From Oreocharis arfaki (lineage: Eukaryota; Chordata; Aves; Passeriformes; Paramythiidae): a stretch of 64,000 nucleotides of DNA. Within the stretch, counting starts at the first letter, position 1; each line of letters starts with the position of its first letter. The notes under the pieces were generated by a model. That model did not search any database and had not been told where the DNA came from. It saw only the letters and a list, made by a program, of their open reading frames with translations. This document shows positions 10,226 through 24,625 of the stretch, in pieces. The position numbers were made by a program, and so were the translations under genes. Location: contig VZRR01004550.1 in assembly GCA_013398015.1 (NCBI GenBank), forward strand, positions 382,215 to 446,214, read 5' to 3'.

Positions 10226-13200
10226 AGTATGATATCTGTAGATACCAAGTGCTACGCACTGTTTCTCCATCACAGTGTCTTCTGAGAATGTGTTTTCCTC
10301 TATTTACTACAGACAGAGACGTGTTCTAGGTTGGAAAAAAAAATTAGATAGATTTGTAATACCAGATCAAAGAGGTTCTCGAGAATGAAATGCAACAAAA
10401 CCTAATTTAACCTCAGTTGCCTCACCAGCAGTAGGCTGATAGGTTTGTGAATTAGAGGTCACTTCCCCCTCTGACATCTTATTTAAAATCCATTCTGAAG
10501 AACGGATCTTTAGATCCCTTTAGATCTTATCAAGAAGGCATCTGAGCAAGGGTGAGATGCCAGGGAAAGAATAGGTTGGCCCTCTGTCATGTATTTTGCA
10601 TTTCTAGGAGAGGGACAGTGTACAGGCTGTAGGAGAAGAGATTGGAAGAGTAAAGGAGGAATAGAGGCAGATAAATCCAGGAGGTTTTTTCACAGTGAGA
10701 GCTTGCCACTGTTTCTTTTCTGAACTGTTTCCAGTGAGTAGTTTAAGAGAGGGTCTGGTTCTGAAGGATTTATCACCTGCCCTAGCGTGGCAATGCAGAA
10801 AAGTTTGACAACCTCATGATCTGTATCCGGGTGTGACATTTTTACTGGTTCTTGTAGTGCATATGCCTGCAAGAACAACAGTTTTTCTTTCAGTGTTGTC
10901 AGCATCCCGCTGAGAGGTCTTCTAGTGCATAGTTACCAAATGTGTTTGTAATAACTAACAGCAAGATAAATGCTATTATTACACATTTTAATTTCATTAA
11001 TTTGATAAAATCTGTTTTGGCTTGTCACTTGCTCCCTATCAAAATAAATTACAAGGTTGTGATGCTCCACTGTGGTAAGTGGATAACCATTTCATGGCAG
11101 GTGTTGAGCTGAGCTGAAAATTATGGCAATCTTGAAGCAACTGTTTGGAGTGATGGGGTTTAATCTATTAGTACTGGAATAGTGTGGAGGTTTTGCACCA
11201 GAATCAAACGTGTGTTTTATATAAGTAAGGTGACCCTTACTGCAGGGATGATTGACCAATGTTGACCAACAGTGTTGACCTGCATTTTTCCCCATCCCCT
11301 CTCTCCTCACAGAAAGGATAACAGCTAAGACCAAAAGGTTTGCAAAGGGAATAAGCCCTATGGACTGGCTACAGGGCAACTCTGTGAAATGGATGGGATC
11401 TCACAAGGCTGGCTGTAAGTGACCTTCCAGTTACCTGTACTCTGGAACAGATAGGTTCTTGACCTAGGGCAGGAGACACAGTAGCTGGGATTTGGCCAAA
11501 TGCCGCAGCCTGCTGGCCCTGCTCATGCCATTACTGTGTCCTTCGCAGTAGTAGCAGGAGATCAGTCCCATTCCACTTGGGGACTTCCTCATGCCAGAGA
11601 AATCCCTAAGGAAGCAATTAAGCTGCAACAAGCTTCATAGTAACTTGCATTTTAGCCTGTGATCTAACTTTGTAACTCATGATTAAAAATTAGGTAGAGT
11701 ACTGCTCATTTCTTCCTAGCAATAAGGAGATTTACTTGGTTAACATTTTACTCCTACATCTTGAGAATATGCTATAAACATTGTGAACATTATAGATGAG
11801 AATTGTAAACACAAGTTATTTATGCAGCAAAACACAAATACATGCCTAGATTAGGTCAGCTGGTAAAAATAATCAGAAGTTATTATTGCCATTTAACTTT
11901 ATGGAGTGACCTAAATATCTTACAGAGCAAACACAATAAAGAAGTTTATTCTTGAAATGCTGCTGCTCGTTAGGGACTCAGTGCCTGACAGAACTGCATG
12001 TGTTCCCCTCCCAGGGTATCAGAGGTGCCTCAAGTGTGGGCTTGCAGCATCTCTTGAGCACGTCGTCTCTCATAATGTCTGGTATACATGATTAATATCA
12101 GTAGAAATTTTAATCTGTTCTTTGAATTTCTGTATCTTCTGGTGGCCAGAAGAACAGTTTCAATCTGACAAAGAATACTCTTATGCATTTATAGAATACA
12201 GTTTATAGGAGAATTTTATTTTAACACGTTCCTGTATTGAATATTTTGCTTCTGCTACCAGCAGTTATTTACCTGAGATATAGGAAAGTGATTGGGGAAG
12301 GAGGGAACCAAGGATGTTCTTGAGAAAGAAGTCTTCATGTCTCCATGACAAGTATCTCTTGGTGGATGGCAGACTGCCTATATAAGGTTTCATCAAGAGA
12401 GAGGAAAAATGGGAATACCCTGAGTGCTTTGTGCTTTCATTACCAGCACCATACAAGTGTGGTTGGATGTTAGCACTGTGTCATGTTTCAGTCTGTTTCT
12501 GGTTTGCAGCCCTTTAGCCTGTGTACGTTTCCAGAAATGTCACAGATTTGCTGCATGTCTTTACTTTTTGCTGCCTGGAGAGCTTTATGGTCCTTTAAAA
12601 TTTTTTACAAAAATTATTATTTAATCTTTCCCCGTTTGTTTCCCCAGCTATACCTGTTTGCTCTGAATCAGCTTATAAAGTTTTGTTCTACATGTAAGTC
12701 TGGCAGGAGAAGAGTGGAGCTTGAAATTAAAAAAGTAATTTGTGATTTAGTGTGCATACATCTGGTCACATTAGCTACTGTTCGAGCTTTTCTTATATCC
12801 AGACAGTTGAAAGAGAAAGGGCAGAATTGATAATGACATACTTCACCTCCTCTGAGAATTGGTCTGTGTATGTGCATGTTCGGAACGGTTACTCTTACAC
12901 TAATTGATAAGCACAACTTTCTACAGCTGCATTTTATGGTTGCATGTCCATGCATGTTGCGTGTGCTGGAAATCTAATGTTGATTTCAGACGAGAACGCA
13001 TTTTCTTTTAGTGGGACATTTTGGTTTTGCAGCAACAGTTGCTCCTAAAAGCAAGCTTAAAGGATGTTGGTTGTGGTTACAGAACTCAACTCATGTTCTG
13101 AGAGATTTGTCCAAATTTTGCAATGGTCCAAATCCACATCTTTCTCTTCTCAGAGAGTGGAGCTCCAGAAATGGGTATGATCTGGCCTGAAAGAACATGT

Positions 13201-15871
13201 TTGGCACAGTGCTTGCTCATTTAATTTCTTCTGTCCCAAACCACTTCAGTGAGGTTCAGTTTACTCATGAGAGATATTCTATCCCTGTGGTGGAGAAATT
13301 CACCAACTTCTGATGTGGAACAGGCAGAGAAAGCCAAATGCCAAAATGTGTTTGTATAAATACATATGCTGGTGTGGTGATCCCTTCGTAAACATCTGTA
13401 CTTGAGAACCTTGTTGGATTTTGAAAGCTCCTTGGAGAACATGGGGAAGGATCTTTAGCAGAACACTAACTTGCAAGACAAACAGTCCAAGCAAAAATAT
13501 TTTTTGGTACTTTTCGGTAAATTGGACTGTTTGCCTTAGCCCCGCATTTTAGGTGAGACAAGCAGTTCAACAATATGTCATCCCAATAAAAATTCTACAG
13601 GTCGGGAATATTTATTTCAGTTGAGCTACCACAGGCTATTTTTAGAAATTTAAACTATATTTTAAAATTTGTTTATCTTAGGTTTATTATCTTAGTTGAT
13701 AGGTAGGTCACAGTGTCAGTTTGAAGTGGTTTTTTGAAGTACTGAATAGCTCCTCTGTAGGTCAGTGGGACTCAAAACTCCTTAATTCCCCTATGTTAAA
13801 TCAAATAGCGACATTACACTGTGCCAGTCAGTGGGCTTTTCAGTCAGGTTCTGCTCACATTTCAGCAAGGACAGTGCGTGTCAATGGTGCACCAAAACTG
13901 TTTCTTTCATAAGATTCTTTCAATGACAAAGGTACCACTGTTGGAACAGGTGCATTCAGTTATGCTGAATTTGTAAACTCAAAATTTGCAATAATGGTGT
14001 GTTTTGAGAGTTTTTCAAGAGCCAATATGGACCTAGGTTTGTTCGGCAAGACAGTGTTAAGCTGTAGCAGTGTCACAGCAGTTATACGTGAAAGTGTGTG
14101 TCAGCTCAGAGCTGACCCAGCCCTGTCAATAGGTGTCCTCTGCTACATGGTTACTGTCACTTTCTGCAGGTCCTGGAGATCTCTTGATTAAATCTTGGCG
14201 TGCCAGGTTTGAGTAGCTTTTGAGGGCTGATGCAATTAGAGCAAAATGGAAGGGATATATGGCATGCATATTTTTTCTGCATTCACGACATGATTTCAAA
14301 CCTGGAGGAGAAAATGGGAATATCACACAAGACAGAGGAGTTGAACTTGACGAAGGCATCAATTCCTTGCTCCTGTTCACGTCCTTAAGAGTGCTTTTGC
14401 CAGCCTCAGCAAACACACAAGTTCATTATGGAAACATACTGCCGGTGCATTATTTTCGTTTCACTTTTCTGTAAATGGCAAAGGGGCCATGAAAGTTTTT
14501 AGTTTAAGATGAGAAGACCCTAATCTTATGTTGCTGAGAAACCTTGGGACCTGATCTGTGTCTCTGGGATTGTTTTCTGTTTATGTCACAGCAGTATTCA
14601 GTAGCTGCAGATGGCAGCAGACAATGTCAGGCTTCTGCAACAACAGATTGAAAGAAGGAGAAGATGAAGTTTTAGCATGGAGCCTACTGGTATGCTTTGT
14701 GACTTTTTTTTTTCTCCCTGAAAAACGAAAATAGAATCTTAAAACTGACCACTGCAGTTTCAAATTGTGATGTTAGCCAAAAAATCAGCCTCTTTCTGTG
14801 GTGAAGGTAATGCTCATACATGCTAATGCTAAACTGTGTGCGTGCAGTAGACAGGGTGAACTCTGAGAATATGCTGCAATGAAGAAAGGTGCATGTTTTA
14901 AAGGATGGTGATTGGAATTTATAAAGTCCAAACAAGAACATTCCTACATACATAATACAGACACAGGGCATAAATTACATACAATCTCTCCTATGCATAG
15001 TTCTGTGCCCATGCATTTGTAGGTATGGTAGAGGCCCATGTTAATAGATGCTCATATGTAATGTTCTTCTCAGTCTGTACATCTACATGATTTCAGCTGG
15101 TCTGTGAGAGGAAACTGAAAAGAGAAATTCTACTTATAAAAAATGTTCAACAAATTATTAGCATTGGAGGAAAACTGAAATAACAGATTTCTCTTTTTAA
15201 CCTACATTCGCTTGTAGAAGATATGCTACAACATAAGTCTCCTATGCTCTATTAGAAATAGCAAAAATCGCCTTGCTCATTGAAAAACAGCCACTGGGTT
15301 TGTATTGTGTGGGATGCAGGTCAGTGTAAGAGTAAAGTGAGTGCTGTGCCTTGGAAGGAATTACAGTTTTAAAGGATAGGTCCTGCATGCTCATTTTTGG
15401 TTTTGGCATTTAATGCCTTCCTCCCGTTCAAATATGTGGGAGGAATCAGATGTCAAAATCTTCACTGTGTATGATATATAATTTCTCTCTTGTATTTTAG
15501 TGGGAGGAACATCAGACCCCAAAATGATTATGTGTCTACTTGTAAAGAATACATCACTGCATATTTTAATGTCAGTTGCGGGAAATGCAGATGGGGTAAA
15601 ATATTGTTGTCACCTTTCCCCTTCTGAGTTTCTGTTTGTGTTTTTCTATGTGCCCTTGCAGAAGGCCAGCAATCCAGAGCTTTAATTCCGTGTCCTGAGC
15701 TTTGGTCCCAGCCAAAGCAGAACCCTAGAGATGAACAAGTTCCAGGGCTCCAGAATCCCAGTCCAGATCTAGGTCAAAAGAATGAAAACTAGGGTTTGCA
15801 AGTCGAGCTTTGTATACTTGAAACAACATGCAAGACATCTTGAAAATTTCCCATTATACTCAGTAATAACA
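10226..15871. other. Gene-free DNA
   Basis: No gene is recognised; the longest open frame is 115 codons (12483-12830, plus), without domain-like features. Composition is AT-leaning, with an especially AT-rich patch at about 13590-13700. No tRNA-like fold or transposon end was recognised. Confidence 0.5.
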
Positions 15872-15985
15872 TGTCTATTTTACAGTTGGAAAAATTCAGC
15901 CATGGGGAGGGGAAAGGCCTAGGCACACTTAACAAACCAGTGACAAAATTTAAGGAAGCTCAGGACTCCACAGCTCTATGATTCT
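15872..15985 (-). mobile_element. MIR-like SINE remnant, reverse orientation
   Basis: The plus-strand landmarks TCTATTTTACAGTTGGAAAAA, then CTAGGCACACTTAACAAACC and CAGGACTCCACAGCTC, parallel the reverse complement of MIR (ATTTTACAGATGGGGAAACTGAG, then the region before the promoter boxes). It is diverged and called by eye. Confidence 0.6.
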
Positions 15986-18900
15986 TAAAAACAACTGGAT
16001 TCAGCAATTTACAACCTTTTTGTGTTTACTGTATTCTCAAATATAATGTCAGTTTAAATTCTGGTGCCATTTATAGAATGACTGCTGAAGTGACAAGAAA
16101 TAAAGTAGAGGAAGTGTGTGGGAGATACTGAGTTGGGTATGAGATGCCAGCAGCGGGGCAGTGAGGGACTGCAGTGAGCCAAGCAGGTCCTTTTCTGAGG
16201 TTTCTCTGGCTAGTTCTTGCATAGACCTTGAGGATGTTGTGTCTTCCAGCAAATGATGCTAGAGAGGTTAAGGACCACAGTACAGTTTGGACAGGCTCTT
16301 ATGTCTGTTTGCATTCCTCCTGATGCTAGAGCATGCCCAGAGTAGCAGAACAGAGAGTAGAAAAAAGCATCCCCACCCTTGTGGGCTCTGGGTTTTACCC
16401 TGTGCCTCGACTGGGTTTAGCTCACTTCCATAGTGCGCTGCCTTGTGGCTGCTGTCTGTATGTTTGGTCTTAGGCACAAACATCGTTCATGATTCCCCGA
16501 GACAGGGCCAGGCAGGACCAAAATCTGCCCTGTGCTTCCTTGCACCTTGTTTAAAACAGTGCTTCTAAACAAGTTTTGTGGATGGGGCCAGGTCCAAAGC
16601 CTATTAGAAAGAAATGAAAGTTTTACATCAACTTCAGGGGGGTTTGGATCAGGCCTTACGTGTCTATTCTTACTCCTAGTGCAGTCTCTGGGATTTTTGC
16701 CAGGGATTCATTGGGAATAGTTTGACTTCGCTGTGACCAGGACTGGGTCCAAGATGAACATACACAAGGGGAATGAACGGTCTTTTAGACAATTTCTAAT
16801 TCCTTCTCAAGGCTCCACAGCAATGCAAAATGGTGTAAAGCAACATAAACAATTACATATCCTAGGAACAGAGATGAGAATTCTAAGTACATGCAGTTTT
16901 ATTGAAGGTTATCAAGGCTCCCTAGTAGTTAATTTGATTAAATGGAGTTCTCTGAATGTTCTTTCTCTAAAAGTGATTTACAAAGTGTTTTAACATGAAG
17001 AGTTTCCAAAAGCTCTTGGATGTCAAAGAAGAGCTATTAATCTTTATATTAGCATTCTGAAAAACAGCATGTGTTCCTTGATTAGTTGATATTTGTTTGC
17101 ATTCTTCTTTTCTACAGAGGGTTATCACTTTGACCTTTTTTAGCATACTGTAGTTCTTTAACATATAGGAGTTAAGTATTTTCATGTTTATAAACTGGTG
17201 TTATTCTGGTTTTCACTGGTGTAAATAAGGACTGAAGCCCACAAAGAATACTGAAAAACCTCAGACGTGAGTTCTAATAATCTTTATCTCATGAAGCACA
17301 TTAGTGAGCAAGCTAGCACACCGTATGTATGATCATCTTGGACAAGTGGGGCCAACCCTGGCCTGCTCTTGCCCGTGCTGATTGTCTCACTGATTTCAGC
17401 AGGGCTGATCAAGTGAGATGAAGGATTTCTGCCTGCTGCCTTTGCTGAAAAGAAACTCAGACAGGATCGGCCCAGTGGGCAGATTATAGTGTTTCCCTTG
17501 CAATGCAGATACGCGTCTTTCGTGATTTTAAATAAATGTGAAGCACGCTCTCTAAACAGAAAAGTAATAGACACTAATTTATGTGTGGTGTACTTCTGCT
17601 TCATGGTGGGTTTCAACCGTATCGTGGGTGTGTATTCCTTATTGACATTTCTGCTCTGTGCATGTGCGTGCAATCAAAAAGTCCTGTAAGCTGACACAGT
17701 GTCAGACTGGTGACACTTCCAGCCTTTTGGGACAGAGAGTGGGGCTGGAAGTTATAAACAGTAGAGGTACTGTGCATTATCAAGCAGAGACCAACAAAAC
17801 GTATCATATAGATACATTAAAAAGAGCATATTTGATGAAATTCCAGCAGAAACTGCAAGACCATATCACAGAAATTAATAGCCAGGTTAGGGTCCAGAGC
17901 TTTATCACATGCACTTGCTCCAAAATAAATTAAAAAGTACCAGTCTTGGTTGCCATGGTTAGGACTGCTGATACGTTGCTTGGACATTTTCAGTGTCATT
18001 AATTTGGTTCTTTTGTCAGATGAGAACCCTTAAATTAAACATTGCTTTGGGTTGCTCCATAATACTTCTGCTGGGACAAAAACAGAAGAAAAAAGGAACC
18101 ACTCAGTTAAGGATCTGCTGCATGTTATAATTCTGACATCATGCGAAAGAAGACATTATGGACTCGGCCTCTTTTATTAATCAATATTGTGGGTCTTCCC
18201 CATTATTCATTAATAATTTGGATTCTAGAGAGCCCAGTCATAATGGAAGCCTTAGGATAATAGTTGTATCTTCAGGGGCAGCTGAACACTGGATCCTTGC
18301 AGCCCCTTCCAAGCTTCCTCAAGGCCATCAGAGCTGCAGCTGGAAACTGGCAGTATCTGCAACTAGGCTGGCAGAGAGTGAGGGGGTCTGGTCGTAAGTG
18401 GTATCCCTTTCTTTGAGTATGCAAAAGAACCCTGCCAGGTATTTTGCATTTTTAAGTGTGTTTCTTGGTTATGCTTCTACACTGAATAGACTATGTAAGT
18501 CTATTTCTCCTTTTGCCTGTCCCACTCTGTTTCTTGGTGTGTGATTTGCTTTGGTTACTGCACCTTCTTGTTCAAATTCTGGTTGTTACTACTCTGCTGT
18601 GTCCTAACTTCTGGCTTCTTGCCATCTCAGCTCTTGTATGCTCTTCTGACCTTGTGTTTCATATACCTAAGCCATACTGTATTTCTTTCTTAACCTTCCT
18701 GCCTTCCCGTCTTCATCCTCAAATATTAGATACATTAAATCTGCATACAAATTTATACATGCACATAAATCGGGAAGATAAATGATTATTACAGTGTGGA
18801 ACTTGAAAATAAATAACATATGTGCTTTTCCCACCCTTGTAGGGAAATTTAGGCGGTTTGTGTCAGCACACTAGCTTATATTTGGTTAAAATAAGCACTT

Positions 18901-20103
18901 TACCTAACCCATCGACCCTAGTCCCAATCCCTATTCCCTGGGGGATTTGGTTTGGCTCGGCAAACACCATATAAAGGGGTAATCTGCTCCCTTCTGCCAG
19001 CAGACTGCTCCTTAGTCTGATAGTCATCGACTTAACTGGCTTTCATGAAGTGCAGAAACGCATGTTGGGTTGGGCCTGCTAATGGTGCATAGAGCTTTTC
19101 CTGTAGTAAGCCCTGACACATTTTTAACAAAGTTTGAAGATTGTTATTTTTCGCAGAGCATTTGTGCAGACAGCTAAGTAATGGTGGGTGAATTCCCACA
19201 TCCCCAAATTTAGGCTGGAATTTTCTACACCCAAACCCCTCTGCATTGGCTGCAAGGCAGTAATACCGCACATTACAATTGGTCCTGTAGAGTCTGGAAA
19301 ACTTTTGGTTTGCTGCCACAAATCCCACAGCCTTTTGGCTGACCCATCACTGCCGATGTACAGCAGGGATAGCCAGCTTTTGTACAGGAGCCACTGTATT
19401 CCCAAGGAGGTATTTTGGGCAGACCAGATACAGCCACGTTTATGCACTTGAGTTTTAGAAACTTTCCAGACTCCATCTGCACACTGTTTCCCTTTCTTAC
19501 CCCTCTCCAAACAGCACCAAGCAGCCATGTGGCTGGCCTGGTTGAGGTTGGATACCCTCCTGGAGTGGGGTTGTGGGCCACCTTTTGCCACTGGGCTGCC
19601 ACTTGACATTCTTGGTCTGCATGAACTGCTCTTGCAGGGTGCCCACAGCTGCGGTATGCAAAAGCTTTCTCTCACATCTAGCTTTACTCGAGTGTGGCAA
19701 AAAGACCAATGCCATATGGGATATTCATTCACACTGGGAATCTAGTACTATGTCTTGCCTGTCACTTAATTAGCTGTTATTTATTTTAATAGAATGCATA
19801 ATGCAAGGAATTATTTTTTTTAAGGGACTTAAGTTGACTCAAAGCCATAGGGAAGAGGAAAAATCCCCACATCTACAAGAAGTAATAAAGTGCTTTTGTT
19901 TTCCTAAAATTATTGCTATTTGAAGTCCAATGTGCCAGATCTGGAATATTGCAGTAAAGGTTGCACTGGGACTTCACAGTTATTTACTAGGTGATTATTT
20001 AGAGTCACTTTCTTTTTAGTCAGTTGTAACATTTTACATTTTGGGGGCTTGACTGGGATATGGCATCACACTTGGTTCTAGCTGTGTTGTGGTAATCTCT
20101 GTG

Positions 20104-20138
20104 TGACGTGAAGCCAGAAGGTCCTATAAAAGCAGCTG
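20104..20138 (+). promoter_or_regulatory. CRE / TATA / E-box cluster (candidate core promoter)
   Basis: TGACGT (20104-20109) lies 15 bp upstream of TATAAAAG (20125-20132), which overlaps an E-box CAGCTG (20133-20138). The spacing is promoter-like, but no gene or convincing first exon follows. It may be coincidental. Confidence 0.25.
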
Positions 20139-22438
20139 TTTCTTTCATTAAAACCATTACAAAGGTCTATTTGTGGTGTCCCCAAAAATTATTCTGATAA
20201 CTGGTTGTTAATTTTAATTACTCACCAGTTGAATATCTCGATAGGAGAAACAGGTATACATGTCCAGTTAAACAAAATAAACACATATTCAGTAATAACT
20301 GGCCATTTGGGTAACATGTTAAATGTAATAATACTGTGCAGTGATGATTAATTTATAATCTTCATCAAATCAGTGGGAGCAGGATATAGTTAATATGATG
20401 TCATTGTTTAGATAGCCCCTTTTAATGACTTATTTATATACGTATGTTCAGTGTTACAAGGTGGTGAGTCGACACTTGTTAGTACTGGGCAAGCTGCATG
20501 ATCCACTTGTGAAGCTGTTTTTCAGGCAGAAGGTGCACAGTGCCTTCAAGTTCTTGTTTCACTCTGGCTTCCAGGCCCTCAGCACGACCAGAGCAGAAGC
20601 AAGGTACCTACACTTCCCCAAATTGTGAGGAGCAGCAGTCACAGGGTACACGGCTGTCATGTTTTAACAGAAATAAAACATAACCAGGAAAGTTTGCTCT
20701 CTCCTTGGGGGCACAGTGTAGATTCAAGAAGCAAGAAGTGGAAAAGAGATTGCAGCTTCAGCTTGCCACCTGGTTCCATTGCGGCCATCCACTGTGGGGT
20801 GCTGTACTCAAGGCTTGGGGGACATTAAAAGAGCACTTCTGAAGGGAGCAAGGTTGTAGGGGCTTTTAGTCAGTAAAATGCTTTGGGAATGCTGGAATTT
20901 CCTAATATGATCAGCACTGTTTTCAGCACTGTGCCAAAACATAGCCCCATAGCAGCCATTGTGAAGAAAATTAACTCTGCCCCAGCCAAAACCAGCACAT
21001 TGGATAAAACAAGTATTCTTTCACTTCTCTTCACCTTTGCTTTGAGTTGTTTAAAGAACCCTGTTATTCACTCTCACAGCACTGAAAAGAGGAGCTTTGT
21101 TTGAATTAGCATTGAATAATTGGTGGTGTGTAAGGATCATCCCATATGCCTCTACCTTGGCCCTTTTTTTGGGTGGATTGATCTCAGATGGGTATGACAT
21201 CCTCAGCCTGCAGACAAGGATATTTCTGATGGTCAGGTGATGAGAAGTAATCAGAGAAGGGCACTACATCGCTACAGCATACATAAATGTTCACATATTT
21301 ATCATAATGTGAATACGCAACAGGAGAAATGGAAGAACTACTCTGGCTCTTTGAATAGCACACACAGGGAGGATAGGTTGGGGATGAAGTTTCTTTTTTT
21401 TTGCTCCAATTTATACCTATATGCAACACACATTGCTGGCAAAAAGTAGAAGTATGATTAATTCACTATTATGGCAGGCAGATTAGTCAGGTTATGGAAC
21501 AGCTGTGACATGGAGAATGATAAAAGAACAGTTTTCTCATGAGCTGATTTCAGTTTTCCTAAGCATTTTGTCTTGTATCAACTCTATCTTGGAGTCAGCA
21601 GTTGTTCTTCTCCATATACTCTTATTATGCATTCTTGTTAAACCTTTTTCATCTTCTTTTAGCCTTGACTGGGATATTCAGACCTGCCCAATTCCTCCAC
21701 ACAAATGAGCAATAATTATGGGAGTTGACCACAAGGAAGGTCAGAATTTATTTCCTATTCCTAACTAAAAAGACTAGGAAACATAAAACACATGAAAAAT
21801 CTGAACAGTAACTTTCTCCTCTTTGATTCTGTTGATCATTTTTGTCCTTTGAGGTCTAGACAAATAGACTGTGGGGAAAAGACACAAAGTTATTTTTGAT
21901 AATAAAAATACTAACTGAGGGTGTTGGAAAAAGCCTGGCTTCCTTACCATAAAGAGTGTGCTAACAGTTCCTTCAGTATGCTGGTTTGGTTTCAGTCCAA
22001 AATGTCCTAATCATAAGCGAGGTGATCTATCAGTTAAGAAAATCACAGACTCCTTAGAATGATTTAACCTCAATATTTTTAACACTGTTAAAAAGGGACA
22101 ATCATTTGTCGTGTGCTCTGCTTGACCGGTCAGTTGGAGTGAGTCCAGTGGTAAATATGTGTGTAGAAGTTGAAGCCTGTCCATTTGACCATCTTGGCTC
22201 TAGAGAATACCTAATCCAGGTGGAAATGCATGATGTTGAAGTAATATATTTGTACAATTCTTTTAATTGCTGAAAGTCAAACCTCACTTTTTACAGAAAA
22301 ATCAGTGTAGTGGTTCTCACTCCAAAGTTTTGATTATACATGGGCTTTTAAATATTGATTTTATAAGTTCTAATTGTTTATTAAAATGTGACAGAAAAAT
22401 AGTAATGTCAAGAAATCTGAGCTCTCCACATTTTAGTT

Positions 22439-22497
22439 GTTTTTTGGGGAGGTTTTTTTGTTTGTTTTTTTTTTGTTGTTGGTTTGTTTTTTTTTTA
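22439..22497 (+). repeat. T/G-rich low-complexity tract
   Basis: About 60 bp composed almost only of T and G on the plus strand (TTTTTTGGGG, GTTTGTTTTT units). It is simple sequence with no function visible. Confidence 0.85.
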
Positions 22498-23369
22498 GAT
22501 ACCCGTCCTTTGCAAATATTGTGCATAGTGCAGCTTTTAAAAGAGTAACCTGAACATGGCTTTGGGTTGCAGAAAGTGCAGTCATGCTCTTCTAGGATAA
22601 ATGAGGTGTCACTGAAAAATACCAGTGTCAACAACTAGGGGCAGTTTTAACCATGTCTAGGGTCTACTGCATGGTCAAAAATTATTTATATGAATATTCT
22701 CACAGAGCACTGCAAACAGTGGAGGTTACTGCTGACAGATAATTGGACCTGGCACTGTTGTACATTAATCTAAGCACTCCTCTTTACCCCTACATATCTA
22801 ATGTATAAACTACAAGATCCTCTCAGTTCAGATCACTTGTAACCACTGTACACTTCCATATTTCCAGTAACAGCATGTTTTGCTGTTATGAAGTCATATT
22901 TAAAATGTGATGATTCAGTACAAGCAGATATATTTTTAGCTCAGTGTGCAGAGATTTAAGTGCCGTTTGCATTACTGATGCTAATGCAAGTCAGGTGGCT
23001 AATACCCTGTACAGCTCACTGAAGATTCGCCCCAAGATGCCTTGTAAATTGCTTTTCAATGGAAGCACATTCAAAATTCACTTTTCTGTATATGCTTTTT
23101 GCTACAGCAGTCTTAGTATAGATATTAAGCTTGTCACTGAAGAGGAATCATAAAGTCAAACAGGGCTTTTAAAGAAAATCTCATGCAATAAAATTTTAAA
23201 CTCTAGTTGATCTCTTGAACTGCAGCATTTCTCTGCTGAAGGTCGTGACTGGTGTGCATTACAGTTGGCTCTGCACCTAGACTGCTTTGTCCTTACAGTT
23301 TGGCACAACCCAGCTTTATCTGCATTTACAGCCATGAGTATTACAGGATCAGATTTGGTTTCTCCCATT

Positions 23370-23391
23370 AAAAACAAACAAACAAACAAAC
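23370..23391 (+). repeat. (AAAC)n microsatellite
   Basis: Five uninterrupted AAAC-type tetranucleotide units. Confidence 0.9.
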
Positions 23392-24542
23392 TTCATGCAG
23401 AGATAAATGACCCCCCAGTCTAGAATACTTAATTAGAAAGTTGTTTCCCAGCTGATGAGTACATTATGCCTCTCTTTCTTCTTCCAGCTAGATGGTTCTA
23501 TAGAAGTTCCCTACCTTTGGTGTAATTCCTGTTTCTGATAAATTTAGTTCTATAGCTTTCTTGGGGGTGTGTTCATGACTGCTGGATGCAAAAGGATTGT
23601 AAATTTGCAGACTGGTAATCCAGTGTTGCTGTTTGAAGATGAACAACTAACTTGACTGTGTATCTTTCTGTGGTCCCTTCTGCTCCTTCCACAGGAAAGC
23701 TAAAGAGGAAAGTAACAATTTCATGGGCGCACCTGACTCTTGCGATGCTCAGGGTCTGGTACTGGATAAAAAATTGCCCTAACAGCAATAAAACAAAGGT
23801 TTCTTTAGGTGCCTCTTTACAGTGGAGATGAGAACAGGGAGCTCTGTGGTGGTTACTGTGTAACTTGGAGAAATTTCTGGTTTTGGAAAGAAGACCCTGC
23901 TTTCTGAGCACCTTGAGCCCAGTGTCCTTGACTGTTCTGAAAAACAGGGGTGCTGCTTGCTAAGAATATTGGGTAGCCAGTCATAGTCTACAATTCCCTG
24001 GTTTTTTAGGAAGGACGGCAAAAACAGTACAGTACTCCGTACTGTCCTAAGCCCCACATCAGACTTGAGCTAACAGAGCCACTTCCAACTTTTGAGGGGA
24101 GAACCTGATGTGATTTCTGGTGCTGAATTTTGTGATGTGAAGTTCTGGAGGCGAAAGGAGAAAGAAGCAAATGTGGATTTCTGTTAGGGAGTTAAATCCA
24201 CTAATAATGGAACACTGCTCCCTCCTTTGAGGCTGTGTGGATTTTGCTTGTTTGCCAGGTCCATGTATCAGTGCTGAGCCAATACGTGAGTTGGTTCAGC
24301 AGAGGAAACCTTAGTAGCCTGAACCATTAGGGCAGAAGTTTTTGAGGGTTAGTGAGGCTGTGCAGCTCTTCTGTCTGGTTTCTTCAATTCAGTCACTTCC
24401 GTGTTTTTCTGCCTTCACTTTTTTTGACAGAGAATGAACTACCTTCGAGTCCTTACACTTTCCTGTCTAATTTTTCCTTTTCAGTCAAGAACTGTTTTAA
24501 AGACATGAGAACATCTACTCAGCTGAACTCTGTTGTTTCAAA

Positions 24543-24625
24543 GGATCATAGAGAGTTATGGTGTAAGAGACCTTGAAAAGTTACCTGTCTGACCTCCTGG
24601 CTCAAGAAGGAGCCAGTAATATTAA
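24543..24625 (-). mobile_element. CR1 LINE 3'-end fragment
   Basis: The plus strand begins GGATCATAGAGAGTTATGG and continues AGACCTTGAAAAGTTACC...GACCTCCTGG. This is the reverse complement of a CR1 3' end (GGTTGGAAGGGACC-type line after octamer-like ATTCTATG repeats). It is short and diverged. Confidence 0.65.

Larger units (their letters stand above)
15986..24542. other. Gene-free DNA with an ancient repeat trace
   Basis: No gene is recognised. At 17212-17250 and 17381-17440 phrases such as CACTGGTGTAAATAAGGACT and CTCACTGATTTCAGCAGGG resemble an ancient, widespread sauropsid repeat, family not identified. A GC-richer patch at 19030-19740 carries overlapping open frames on both strands (longest 202 codons, minus 19124-19732) with no recognisable motif. 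TATA-like sites lie at 18970-18977 and 20125-20132. A T/G-rich low-complexity tract is at 22439-22497 and an (AAAC)n run at 23370-23391. Confidence 0.5.

Noticed and set aside
18970..18977. TATAAAGG at 18970 as a promoter
   Set aside because: Isolated box with no supporting upstream elements or downstream exon.
19124..19732. 202-codon minus-strand frame
   Set aside because: Overlapping frames are open on both strands in a GC-richer patch; no domain, no homologue recognised and no splice context.
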